NCBI GenBank assembly: GCA_036417435.1
Contig: CM070905.1
Span: 71,131,092 to 71,195,091 of the forward strand
Origin: Inia geoffrensis
Lineage: Eukaryota; Chordata; Mammalia; Artiodactyla; Iniidae
Reading direction: 5' to 3'
Length of the DNA stretch: 64,000 nt
Positions 51,438 through 61,530 of the stretch are shown here, in pieces. The notes under the pieces are model-generated. The model was not told the DNA's origin and searched no databases. It saw only the letters and a list, made by a program, of their open reading frames with translations. Position 1 is the first letter of the stretch. Every line of letters begins with the position of its first letter. The translations under genes and the position numbers were made by a program.

Positions 51438-52094
51438 TGTCAGGAGCTATAAAAGGTCTGAGATTTTATACTCCTAGCAAACTGACACGTCAGCCTGCCA
51501 CAGTTTCATGGATTCTAGCAGAAGACCTGAGATGTCTGGGCCACAGACGAAGGACTTCATTACTCACAGCAGAGCAAGCACCTACCAGGGTGATGCACAG
51601 CTAGACCCTACTGGATGCTGCACACGCGGTAGATTTGATCACAACTCAGTAACTCCAAGCTTAGGAAAGCCGATTTTCTTTAAAGAGCTGCAAGCAAACC
51701 TGGGAAATACTATCTTTATTGTCCTAGACAGCAAGCAAATTTTTCCTGACATCTCAACTGTCCAAGGCTTTTTTTGCTATACAAAACACCTTTAAAAAGA
51801 TAGTATCGGGGCTTCCCTGGTGGCGCAGTGGTTGAGAGTCCGCCTGCCGATGCAGGGGACACGGGTTCGTGCCCCGGTCCGGGAGGATCCCACATGCCGT
51901 GGAGCTGCTGGGCCCGTGAGCCATGGTCGCTGATCCTGCGCGTCCGGAGCCTGTGCTCTGCAACAGGAGAGGCCACAGCAGTGAGAGGCCCGCGTACCGC
52001 AAAAAAAAAAAAAACATAGTATGGAACAAGAGCTGTCAGTGTCTCTGCTCATCTGCAGAAACATGAAAGATCCTCAGAGAAGTCTCTCCAAACA
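51438..52094. mobile_element. Solo LTR, ERVL-like, with a SINE inside
   Basis: A segment foreign to the host L1 starts 'tgtcaggagctataaaagg' and ends 'ctctccaaaca' (TG...CA). It is flanked by 5-bp 'gtatc' (51433-51437) and 'atatc' (52095-52099). Removing it restores L1 order ('catgtatc' joined to 'caataaagaacatgtgtccag'). Without its SINE it is about 440 bp. A 5-bp duplication is usual for ERVL/MaLR elements. The family is not identified and the LTR's own orientation is uncertain. No retroviral genes are present. Confidence 0.6.
51807..52009 (+). mobile_element. CHR-type tRNA-derived SINE, full length
   Basis: Near-consensus body and poly(A). Target-site duplication 'aaaaagatagtat' at 51794-51806 and 'aaaaacatagtat' at 52010-52022, one mismatch. 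It sits within the LTR at 51,438-52,094. Confidence 0.94.
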
Positions 52095-52281
52095 ATATCC
52101 AATAAAGAACATGTGTCCAGAATACATAAAGAACTCTCAAACCTCAACAATAAGACAACCCAAAATTTTAATGAAATAGTTAAACACTTCACCCAACAGA
52201 GAGGTAGATGGAAAAAAAAACATATGAAAAATATTCAACGTCATTAGTCATTGGAGAAATGTGGATTAAAACTACAATGGA

Positions 52282-52497
52282 GGGCTTCCCTGGTGGCGCA
52301 GTGGTTGAGAGTCTGCCTGCCGATGCAGGGGACACAGGTTCGTGTCCCTGTCTGGGAAGATCCCACATGCCGCGGAGCGGCTGGGCCCGTGAGCCATGGC
52401 CGCTGAGCCTGCGCGTCCGGAGCCTGTGCTCCACAACGGGAGAGGCCACAACAGTGAGAGGCCCGCGTAGCACAAAAAAAAAAAAAAAAAAAAAAAA
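52282..52497 (+). mobile_element. CHR-type tRNA-derived SINE, full length
   Basis: Complete body with a pure A tail of about 28 bases. A perfect 14-bp target-site duplication 'aaaactacaatgga' lies at 52268-52281 and 52498-52511. It interrupts the host L1 ORF2 ('gtggattaaaactacaatgg'). Confidence 0.96.
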
Positions 52498-52797
52498 AAA
52501 ACTACAATGGAAAATTCCCACCTACCATCTAGATTGGCTAAAATTTTTTTAAATCCCAAGCGCTGGTGAGGATGTGCAGTGACTAGAAATCTCAAACATT
52601 GCTGGGAGCAATGCAAAATGATATTGCCACTTTGGAAAACAACTTGGCATTTCCTTATAAAATCAAACACACCCTTACCATTTAACCCACAAATTCCATG
52701 CCTAAGTATTTACCTAAGATAAATGAAAACATATGTCCATACAAAATGTATATGTTAATGTTTATAGCAGCTTTATCCATAGTAGCGAAAACTGGGA

Positions 52798-53613
52798 TGT
52801 TGAGTGTTAATTCTGCAAAAGCCTCCTGAATTTCTGCATATCTCGCAGGCACATGCAATGACCACCTTTGTTTCCAACTATCTCTTCAAGGACCTGCATA
52901 GAGCAAAGAGCCTTGGAAGATATATTTCTCCCTCTAAGGAAAGTCGCCTTGCTGCAATGTCAACTCATCTCTGTGCTCTTAAGAAAAATACGCCAGACAG
53001 TGTTGCTTTCCAACGTAACTGTAACCTGCTTTGCTTGGGATAAGGCTTAGTAGAAAATGGTGCTTCAATAAACGACTTCTGGTCCAGTCACCATTACCAT
53101 GTTGCTGTGGGAACACGATTCCTGTCTTGAAGCCAGCTGCCCCACTCCTACTGCAGAAAAATCTAAGCAGCTGGCTAGTTCCCCTCTTGTTCTCCCTCTC
53201 CCAATTTTCTTTTTCCACTCCAAATAAATGACTTGGCTGCCCCGCCAAGCCCCCTCCACCCACCCCCCAAAAAAAGATAAGTTTGTTTTGCTGTACAGTA
53301 CAATAAAGATAGAGCTTCCTTCTAGATCAAAGATCAGGCAGGCTTACTACCCATCATAAAAGATTCTATTGAGTTCCCTAAGCTCAGGATTCCTCTCCTG
53401 TAAGGCAATCATCCCCAGGTCTTCATGTCAACCTATGGGAATAGGGACTCAGGAAACTGGCACAAATCCTGAGACTCTGGCTATGTTATTGCAATTGTAA
53501 TAAATTGTTCTTAGTCTGTGACCCAGAAATTTCGTGTCTTCTGCCAAAATCCATGACACTGAGGCAGCCTAAGTGATAAGCACTTATGTAGGGTAAAGCA
53601 CTCACATTTGACA
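52798..53613 (+). mobile_element. Solo LTR of an endogenous retrovirus (~816 bp)
   Basis: A foreign block in the host L1 starts 'tgttgagtgttaattctgc' and ends 'actcacatttgaca' (TG...CA). Host L1 'ctggga' (52792-52797) and 'ctagaa' (53614-53619) each differ by one base from the 'ctggaa' remembered at this L1 position, so they read as a 6-bp duplication. Several AATAAA signals (about 53,068, 53,223, 53,301, 53,500) and a downstream 'gtgacccagaaatttcgtgtc' fit an LTR 3' portion. No internal viral genes are present. An alternative right end is at 53,572. The family is not named. Confidence 0.65.
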
Positions 53614-54044
53614 CTAGAATCAACTCAAATGTCTATCGAATATCTACAAAGTACAGTATATCCATGAAATGGAAACTTATTCAAACTTATTCAAAAACAA
53701 AAGAGAATGAGCTACGCATACATGCACCATCATGGATGAATTTTAAAAGCATATATCCCAAGTGAAAGACACCAAATTCGAAGGGCTACATACTATATAA
53801 TTCCATCTAGGTGAAATTTACACAAGACAAAACCATAGCGATAAAAAGTAGATGAATGGTTACTAGGAAAACTGACTGCAAAGAGGTATGGAGAGTTTTT
53901 AGGGTGATGGAAATATTGCTTATCACAATCATGATAGTTATGTGACTATATATTGTACTTTCATCAAAACTCATCAAATTGTATCCTTAGGCTGGTGGAT
54001 ATAATTGTATATCAATTATACCCCAGTAAAGCTTACGAAAGGAT

Positions 54045-54430
54045 TTAATGCTCAGCAAACACTTAAAGTGCATCTAGTCTTTTTCAGGCACCTTTCTAGG
54101 AGAAGAAGATGCAACACTGAGCAAGCAGAGAAAGTCCTTGCACTCCTGGAATTCACTTTCTAAATGAGGAGTGGAGAGGGTGAATTATAAACAGATATTC
54201 AAAATAAGCAAGAAAATGTCAGGTAATGATTAAGTGCCTTAATGAAAGTAAAACAATGTGTTCTAATAGGGAGAGTGACTTGGGGAAGTACTTTCAGTCA
54301 GGTGGCCAGAAAACACTCTCTGATTCAAACTGAGTCCCAAGACATCAATAAAGGCAGTTATCTGCAGGGTAGGAGGTGGGCAAATGGGAGACTGGGGGTA
54401 TTAGAGGTAAGAGAGGACTGGAGGGTAAAC
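54045..54430 (-). mobile_element. L2 LINE 3' end, minus strand
   Basis: 'cagcaaacacttaaagtgc', 'caggcacctttctaggag', 'aacactgagcaagcagagaaagtccttgcactcctggaattcactttcta', then 'agtcaggtggccagaaaac'. This matches the reverse complement of L2 (tattgagcacctactatgtgccaggcactgttctagg...ccctgccctcatggagcttacattcta). Confidence 0.75.
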
Positions 54431-54992
54431 AGACTTTCATCGTGTATCTTATTATAGTGTTTGAATATTTTACCATGTGTCTGGATAAAATTTTCTTTTA
54501 AAAAGGCAAATTTAAAGATATATGTTAAACATAGGCAATTGGGGAAATATATCAGAATCCAAGGGGCTTGCCAAGCTATTTAATCTCAGGGTTCTAGAGT
54601 CATCTTCAAAATGATGAATCGCAGAGAAAAAAATAAACCATTTCTTGCTCCCGTGCAGGTAAATGATTCTTTACAGCCAGAAATTGGATCTTCACGCCTA
54701 AGTCTGGAACAACTATTTGAAGAATCAATGTTAGAAAATAATCTTCACATGGAACTTTCTCCCTGCTTCCACATGGATCTATGAGTAATTACAGCGGCAG
54801 AAAACTGGGGTTTTTTTCAGAATCTCCAAAAATTTTTGGTGCTTACATTAACCTTCCCTTGCAATAAAACTCCACTGACTTTTTTTTTTTGTTTCATCCT
54901 GGTATATAATAAAACAAAAAATTACTTTTTGCATATAATTCAAACTGCCGTCTCTTTGGTATTCTAGAAAAATTAGAGTCAAAAACCAGTGT
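54431..54992. other. Unique non-coding sequence
   Basis: No gene or repeat recognised. Confidence 0.45.
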
Positions 54993-55119
54993 GGGGACTT
55001 CCCTGGTGGTTAACACTCTACACTCCCAGTGCAGGGGACCTGGGTTCAATCCCTGGTCAGGGAACTAGATCCCACGTGCCACAACTAAGACCCAGTGCAG
55101 ACAAATAAATAAATAAATA
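54993..55119 (+). mobile_element. Short tRNA-derived SINE, (AAAT)n tail
   Basis: 'ggggacttccctggtgg...ggttcaatccctggtcaggg...ccacaactaagacccagtgcag' and then an (aaat)n tail. This is the short cetartiodactyl tRNA-type SINE, about 125 bp, related to the copy at 32,483. No clear target-site duplication was found, so it is probably older. Confidence 0.88.
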
Positions 55120-55569
55120 TTTTTTCAAATGTGATGTCATTTTTTAGGTCAGATATATAAAAATAATACAGAAAGAAATTTGCTACAACTTCTTGCCCCA
55201 AGCACAAAAATAATCATTTTCTAAGAAAATGAGAAAATAGGTATATAAAAATCATACATAACCTTAATTTATTAAAACATATAATATAAATATAATGCAT
55301 GCATATGTGTATAATAGTAGGTATTATATTTTGTTAGGAATGTTATACAAGGTACTTCAATCTATTTGAAGAAACTATTTACTAGAGAACCTGAAATAAA
55401 ATAACTTTGAATAGTTTGAAGTACCTAGTTGTAAACCAGAAACACCACAATCAGTAGAAAGGGGGAACCTAAATTACCAAGAAGACAGTCAGTCAATAAG
55501 GTGTTAATTTTTAATGTAAAAACGTGGAGAGAACACTAATTGTTCTTCCCCTCAAATTCTCTCACTTCA
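55120..55569. other. Unique AT-rich non-coding sequence
   Basis: Nothing recognised. Confidence 0.45.
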
Positions 55570-55880
55570 AGTCCTGTGTTATGATGCCATGAGCTCCACA
55601 GTCTAAGGTGGAGGCCAAGGACAAGTATATAAATAACTACAGCTGAGAGTATGAAGCAAAATTTCCAAAATAGAGTCTGTTACAAGTTACAGAAGGAGCT
55701 GGGAGAGGATAGTGGTCACTTCCAAGCCGAGAAATCAAGGAAGCTGTGGTGAAGGAGCTAGTCAGTGAAGGATAGCTCTGCTCTCTTCAGCATTGTTGAA
55801 GGCAAAGGGTATTCCAGGCAGAAAGAGCAGTGGGGAGCAAGAGAAGAGGAAAGACATCACGAGTTGGTGGCAAGACTGTG
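55570..55880 (-). mobile_element. L2 LINE relic, minus strand
   Basis: 'gggtattccaggcagaaagagcagtggggagcaag' matches the reverse-complement L2 phrase 'agcattccaggcagagggaacagcaagtgcaa'. The upstream part (55,570-55,760) is more diverged. It may continue the L2 at 54,045-54,430 after a gap. Confidence 0.6.
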
Positions 55881-56097
55881 GAGGATATTGGGGACTTTCT
55901 CTCATCTGTGTCCAATTCTCTCACTTCATGGTATATCCTTTACAATGAACTGTTTCTGACTCAAGAACTGATTTTCTTGAATACCAAGTCATTGTTATTT
56001 AATAATTATCACAATTTTTTTAATAAATCAAAGTGCTGGTATATTATTAATCCCATTGCCATATTTAGTTTTGAAGCTATTTCTGAGTATTAATTGT

Positions 56098-56441
56098 TGT
56101 CTTAGTCTGGGCTATGAAAAAGTACCATAGACTGGGTGGCTTATAAGTAACAGAAACTTATTCCTCACAGTTCTGGAGGCTGGTAGGGTGCCAGGACGAT
56201 TGGTTCTGATGATGCCCTCTTCCAGGCTGCAGGGTGATGACTTCTCATTGTACCTTCACATGGCAGAAAGAGGACTAGATAGCTCTCTGGGGCCCCTCTA
56301 TAAAGGCACTAATCCCATTCATGAGGCTCCACCCTCTCGATCTAATTACCTCCCAAAAGCCCCATGTCCTCATACCATCACACTGGGGGCTAGAATTTTA
56401 ACGCATGAATTTGGGGGAGGAACATTCAATCTATTTCAATT
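56098..56441 (-). mobile_element. Solo MaLR LTR (MST/THE1 type)
   Basis: Reverse complement of a MaLR LTR. It begins 'tgtcttagtctgggctatgaaa', has 'agactgggtggcttataagtaacagaaacttatt' and 'cacagttctggaggct', then 'cactaatcccattcatgaggctccaccctc' and 'aattacctcccaaaagcccc'. It ends near 'gaatttgggggaggaacattcaatc'. About 344 bp, with TG at the left end. No internal region is attached. The 96-codon frame at 56,188-56,478 is LTR sequence. Confidence 0.88.
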
Positions 56442-56489
56442 GCATATAAATAAACAACAGCCAAAAAAAAATAACTAGGACAGTAAAAA

Positions 56490-56610
56490 GCACTAAACCT
56501 GCATTGGATGATTGTATTGGTGGAAAACATTAAGCTCTGCTTTCTAGAGATAAGGAAACTGCAGTGCAGAAAAATTCGATGAGTTGCCCAAATTTATTTT
56601 TTATTTAGCG
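56490..56610 (+). mobile_element. MIR SINE relic
   Basis: 'gagataaggaaactgcagtgcagaaaaattcgatgagttgccca' fits a diverged MIR core. It is separate from the next copy because the same core recurs about 140 bp later. Confidence 0.55.
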
Positions 56611-56614
56611 ACTG

Positions 56615-56790
56615 CTTACATAAAACATTTTAGAATATTAACTCATTAAATCCTCTTAACAATCTTGATGTAGATGCCACTGTGATCACCATTTTACAGA
56701 TGAGGAAACTGGGGCACAGAGAAGTTAAGAGACTTCCCCTGTCCAGTGGCAAAGCCAGGATTAGCTCCCAGACTGGCTGATGTAGGCTCC
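56615..56790 (+). mobile_element. MIR SINE
   Basis: 'tattaactcattaaatcctcttaacaatc', 'ccattttacagatgaggaaactggggcacagagaagttaagagacttccc', 'ggcaaagccaggattagc'. Close to the MIR consensus. Confidence 0.88.
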
Positions 56791-57555
56791 ACATGTCAGG
56801 TTACTAACCACTGCTTCTCTGAAACAGGTAGTGGCAGAGGCAAGGCCAGAACGCGAGATTCCTGACCCTAAATGCCATGTTTTTTCTACTCTAAAATTTC
56901 TGTCTCTACACAGCCAAGACAGGTTTTCCTGATGCCAGTCATTGAGGCTTGTGGCTATCTCTACATCGCAATACTTCCTTTTCTCCACAAACTTTAGAGT
57001 TGGTTGTGTTTCTCATTTTCACAGATAGAATTTTTCTCTCTCCTCAGCTACACTCATTTCACATCCCACTACAACCAAACCATGACTAGTTAAACCACAA
57101 CAAAGAAGCCTCAGCATCATGCATTCCTCAAACAAACAGAAAGGGAGAGAGAGCAAAAAGTAACCACATGAAGTGCCTGCTTTTATGTGTCCTGGAAATG
57201 AAGGAGTAGAAATGCCTGCACCCGCCCATTCAACTCAATCGCAGCTCAAGCACTTGGCGCTATTGAACTTTATGCTCACCTCCCTTTCCTGGGCTGTGGC
57301 TGAGGAGCGTAGCAAGCCCTTTGTTTCACTTCACTTTCTAGTCTCCAGGATGTCATTTCATCCTGTATGACAGGACGTTGAGGGAAATTTTTCCCAGCAT
57401 GGTTTGCTAGGTTCCACAGCTGGAAACAACAGGTGAGAAGTGTCCACATTTTAAAAAGAAGGTCAGCAGATACCTGCCACACTTGCCAGGGATTATTAAG
57501 AGATGGCAAAACCAGACGTACCATAGTCATGCTCATCTCCACTTCTAATCTACAC
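56791..57555. other. Unique non-coding sequence
   Basis: No gene or repeat recognised. Confidence 0.45.
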
Positions 57556-57557
57556 AC

Positions 57558-57740
57558 AGTGGTTCTCAGCCTTGGCTACACGTTAAAACCACCTGGTAGC
57601 TGGAAAATCCAATGCCTGGCTGCCTCCTGCAGAAATATTTATTAAATTGGTCTGCAGTGCCACCCTAGGCAATTGGAATTTTTTTAAGTTTCCCAGGTGA
57701 TTTGAATCGCAGGCAAGGTTGGCACGACTGTCCCACAAGA
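57558..57740 (+). mobile_element. MER20-like hAT relic
   Basis: 'cagtggttctcagccttggctacacgttaaaaccacctgg', 'ccaatgcctggctgcc', 'tttttttaagtttcccaggtgatttgaatcgcaggcaaggtt'. This is the terminal and internal pattern of the MER20 group. Confidence 0.7.
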
Positions 57741-58769
57741 AAAGCATGAGGTAAAGACAGTGGCGAGAATACAAGGTGAGAAGGAATCTCTCTTTTCCAA
57801 TTAGGGGTGATTTTTCCTCTCTGGATAAACTGGGGAGTAGGAAGGTGATTAGGGACCATTCCAAGAGGGCTCTCCTACAAGAAAGGATGCTATTGTAGGT
57901 AAGCTTAGCCTCTGCCTATCTGAGCAAGGGAAAAGAGAATGAGAAGAACATTATGGTGGAAAGAGGAGCCTGTTGACGTAGAAAAGATACTTGAGTTCCA
58001 AAAGGCCACATGGACCATGAAACACTCAGCTGAGCCCCAGCTGTCTTTCATGGAAGCTTATCCAAGAAAGCTGCTTACCATATTCTGGCCAAAGGCTGGA
58101 CTGTGGCAGCAGGAGGCTGTGGCTCGACTTCTGGTGGTGAGGATTTGCGGGGCTGGAAAATACGGGATTCCAACATCAGAGAGCTGGGTAGTGGGGAGAC
58201 CACAAGCTTGTGCCCCAGGACTTGAAGGCTGACTGACAGTTGGATGCTGTCCCGCAGAGGTGCCAAAGGCCAGTACAGAAGCATCACCAACCAACTAGGA
58301 AAAATCTAATCAGGACCAGATGAACAAAGAGGTGCAGCCCCTTCCCCTCTCCCTCCTCCCATTCCAAGACTCTGGAGGGACCCAGGGCTGAAAGATGGAG
58401 CAAGAACCACTTAGGGCTTTGGACTAGAGGTGAGCTTGAAAACTGGGCTGAGTTACAGTAATGAAAATTGACCAGAAATGTATAGAATTCACTCAAGATT
58501 TTGCCTCAAGTCAGAAAAGAAGTATTCTAATCAACAAAGTCAAAGGCAGAATTGAAGGGGAAAAAGTCCTATTAACTCCTATTAACGGAATTGAGGCTCC
58601 TAAATAAACCTATTAGATTTGTAAGATTGTGCCCATTCAGAGGTAGGTTATCTCTGCAGAAAGTAAAAGTAAATGTTCACCAAATGCCACATCAATGTGT
58701 TACGATAGCATTCTTCACGTAAAAGGAACAAACAGACACTGTGAGTCTGGCTTCTTTACAATTTCTCTG
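57741..58769. other. Unique non-coding sequence, slightly GC-richer
   Basis: No gene recognised. A 97-codon plus-strand frame (57,939-58,232) overlaps two minus-strand frames (58,058-58,294). None has a domain I recognise. A 10-bp direct repeat 'tcctattaac' lies at 58,568-58,587. Confidence 0.4.
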
Positions 58770-58859
58770 TTTTAAGCCTCTGTGCCATGGGCTAGTGCCA
58801 GGCGGATGTGCCAGGTGTATGCTGACTTAGCTGTGCTGAGTGAGAGAGAAAACGTTCAC

Positions 58860-58990
58860 CAAGTAGTTATGCTGATCTTGGGCAAATTATATAATTCCCT
58901 CATCCTCAATTTTCTCAGATAAAATATGTGAATGACATCTATTCACGAGGCTGTTTTAAGGATCCCATTCTGTCCTCCACAACGGCTGGC
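58860..58990 (-). mobile_element. MIR SINE relic
   Basis: 'gatcttgggcaaattatataattccctcatcctcaattttctcagataaaatatgtgaatgacatctattcacgaggctgttttaaggat' matches the reverse-complement MIR core. Confidence 0.72.
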
Positions 58991-59930
58991 CCATGAGCTA
59001 CTCAATCAATGTTCATAGGATTTCATTCTCGATAGGACACTTTTCTAGAATAAAATTCTACTCAATAACCCTCACTTAAGTGGACATAAGTACCAAAAGG
59101 GTTTGTTGAAAGATCATTTCATAAAGAAAGGCATCCATATGGCACAGATATGGATGACACTCAGTGCTATACCTCCCTCCAGACTAATGCTTGTGGTTTC
59201 CTGAGAAATTTTTAAGCACAGTTCATACTAATAATAGCCATACCTCATCTTTATACTCCTGTTTAAAAACAACTTCATTTGATGATTTTTAAGTGTTCAG
59301 ATTTAAAAGTGTGTAACCCGTTTAAGACAGCGAAATAAACAAACAAAACAGGGCTCTGAATGAGGAAATTAGTAACAACTATAGGTCCAAAACTATCACT
59401 TTTCCTTTTAGAAGGCAATTCAGAGTAGGAGGGGAGAGAGAAAGAGTGAATCCAAGGGCTCAGTCACTAGCCAGCAGTCCACGGATCAAAAGAGCACAAA
59501 GGCGAGAGTGATTAAGAGTATTAATGAATGCAGGGCAACAGGGAGACTTCCAGAAAAAAAAAATCACACCTTTCCTTTGAATAGAAGTGAGGAACAGCTG
59601 GAAAGGAACCTAGTTACAAAAGTCTCCCATAATTGAGAGAACACTAAAGACTCTCCTTTAGGATAAAAGGGAAGTAAATTCTTAAATACTCAGAGCTTGT
59701 ATCAGTTATTACGTGCAAAGTACACCCTGAGCTGTATACTTAGGAGTGTGTATTTCTTTGACTCTAAGTATTATAAGAAGGCAAAAGAAGCTCATTAATA
59801 TACCTATAATTTCTTCATAAATAATTATATAGAAATAACAAAGTCAAGTGCTTCTTGCGTTCTATCTTTGTTTCCAGTTATCCTTACCTGAAAAAAACGT
59901 ATTCTTGGGCACCAAGATATCCCAAACTCC
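58991..59930. other. Unique non-coding sequence
   Basis: No gene or repeat recognised. Confidence 0.45.
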
Positions 59931-59946
59931 AAATCAATGGCTTTTA

Positions 59947-60323
59947 AAAAAAAAGAATTTTTTTAACATCTTTATTGGAGTATAATTGCTTTACAGTGGT
60001 GTGTTAGTTTCTGCTGTATAACAAAGTGAATCGGCTATAGATATACATATGTCCCCATATCTCTTCCCTCTTGCGTCTCCCTCCCACCCTCCCTATCCCA
60101 CCCCTCTAGGTGGTCACAAAGCACCGAGCTGATCTCCCTGTGCTATGCGGCTGCTTCCCACTAGCTACCTATTTTACATTTGGTAGTGTATATATGTCCA
60201 TGCCACTCTCTCACTTCATTCCAGCTTACCCTTCCCCCTCCCCGTGTCCTCAAGTCCATTCTCTACATCTTCGTCTTTATTCCTGTCCTGCCCCTAGGTT
60301 CTTCAGCACCATTTTTTTTTAAC
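59947..60323 (-). mobile_element. Young L1 3' UTR fragment, minus strand
   Basis: Reverse complement of the same 3' UTR as 49,730-50,073: 'taacatctttattggagtataattgc', 'ctaggtggtcacaaagcaccgagctgatctccctgtgctatgc', 'ccgtgtcctcaagtcc'. A perfect 16-bp target-site duplication 'aaatcaatggctttta' lies at 59931-59946 and 60324-60339. Open frames here (60,110-60,322) are antisense L1. Confidence 0.95.
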
Positions 60324-60325
60324 AA

Positions 60326-60490
60326 ATCAATGGCTTTTAACTATAGATGTACATCAGAATCAGCTCAGAACTTTTCCAAAAAACACTTGCTTGATTCCCA
60401 ATTCAAACCATATGAATCAGAAACTGCTAGAGTAGGTAGGGTCCAGGAATGTATACTACAGTATGTTAAGTCCTCAGAGGCATGGATATG
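60326..60490 (+). mobile_element. MER20-like hAT relic, interrupted at its start by L1
   Basis: 'caatggcttttaactatagatgtacatcagaatcagctcag', then 'gattcccaattcaaaccatatgaatcagaaactgctag' and 'gggtccaggaatgtatac', match the MER20 pattern. Its left terminus coincides with the L1 target duplication. Confidence 0.6.
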
Positions 60491-61249
60491 CACCTCCCAT
60501 TATAACTACCAGCCATCACCATTCAACTGGTGGCAGCTACCCAGATTGTACACATCATCCCCCAAGGGAGGTTTAATCCACCAATACAACCCTTCTCTCG
60601 AGATAAAGTTGAGAGCCCTTCACTGTTTCACTTAGCAATCTCTGGCAAACTAGCCGCGAAAATTCTAATCTGTATTAGTTTAAATTAAGTAATCTAAGTG
60701 CATCCTGAACTTTCCAAAAATAAGAAATAGGATTTGCTCAATAATGATTTATGATAAATTAATCAAGGCTAGATTCTGATCTTAAGTTCGTCAGTGCTTC
60801 TTTCCCAAAGGTCTACAGCACCTGTACATTCTGGGAGGCCCGACCACAGCAGGTGTCAAAGTTGACCTCTCCCTTATAGGCCATTTCTCCTATTGTTGGG
60901 ATTAGTCAATCAATAACTAGCAATTGATCATCTGTATAACAGAGTGCTTTCCAGGTTCCTTGAAAGGTGCTAAGCATTCAACCTAGACTGTATTTTAAAG
61001 AAATTTAAAACACAATTTGGGGAGCCAACACAAGAGAAAATAAGCAAAAGGAACAAAAGGATATAACACTTTGAAGTCAAACAATGGGAGAAATAGTTTT
61101 TTTTAAAAAGGTGCTAACATGTAAAGTAGGGAAGCTATTGGCTGAGCTTGTTGGAGTAGAATGTGGGCAGGTTGGTCCAAGCTCGATCCTAGGAATAGCA
61201 ACAATAAGGTGAGTGAAGAAAAGCTGGAAAGAGCACTCAAACTCAATTC
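60491..61249. other. Unique non-coding sequence
   Basis: No gene or repeat recognised. Confidence 0.4.
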
Positions 61250-61530
61250 TCAGTTCAAGAAATATTCACTGGAGGTGTGTTTACATGATCAGTCCTGGGG
61301 ATATATATATATACGGTGGAAGATAATGATGATGGACACCAGGCCTGCCTCTGAAAGGCTCACACTAACTCACACCAGAGGACAGGTCTTCTTCACTGAC
61401 ATGAAGAGCTGTTGGGAGAACATGGCAGGCTTCATGGAGTCAGTGGCTTTTTACAGAGGCCTTATGTAACACAAAGGAATTCAACAGGAAGATTTTAAGA
61501 AACATGGCAGGAAGCAGGTTGTATCTGGGG
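61250..61530 (-). mobile_element. Probable L2-type relic, minus strand
   Basis: 'gttgggagaacatggcaggcttcatggagtcagtggctttttacagaggcctt' resembles the reverse-complement L2 phrase 'ggaaggcttcatggaggaggtggcatttgagctgggcctt'. A (TA)n run lies at 61,302-61,313. The 102-codon frame at 61,161-61,469 overlaps this and is not credible as a gene. Confidence 0.5.

Larger units (their letters stand above)
47240..54040 (+). mobile_element. Old L1 carrying multiple nested insertions
   Basis: Host L1 segments: 47,240-47,391 and 47,622-48,208 (ORF1 end and linker: 'atcataatcaaactgctgaaaa', 'gaaaaagacacattatg'); 48,363-48,728 (reverse transcriptase: 'agtccagacccagagagcttcac', 'gctgctttaacattcaaaaatca'); 50,082-51,437; 52,095-52,797; 53,614-54,040, ending 'atcaattataccccagtaaagc'. 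The endonuclease part of ORF2 appears to be missing between about 47,880 and 48,060, an internal deletion. All frames are broken. Inserted elements are listed separately. Confidence 0.8.

Noticed and set aside
56188..56478. 96-codon plus-strand frame
   Set aside because: It is antisense sequence of the MaLR solo LTR (56,098-56,441).
57939..58294. Overlapping 97- and 78-codon frames on opposite strands
   Set aside because: No domain recognised, and open frames on both strands over slightly GC-richer DNA are expected by chance.
60110..60635. 70- and 151-codon plus-strand frames
   Set aside because: They begin in the antisense L1 3' UTR and continue through the MER20 relic; the same antisense peptide occurs opposite the L1 at 49,638-49,922.
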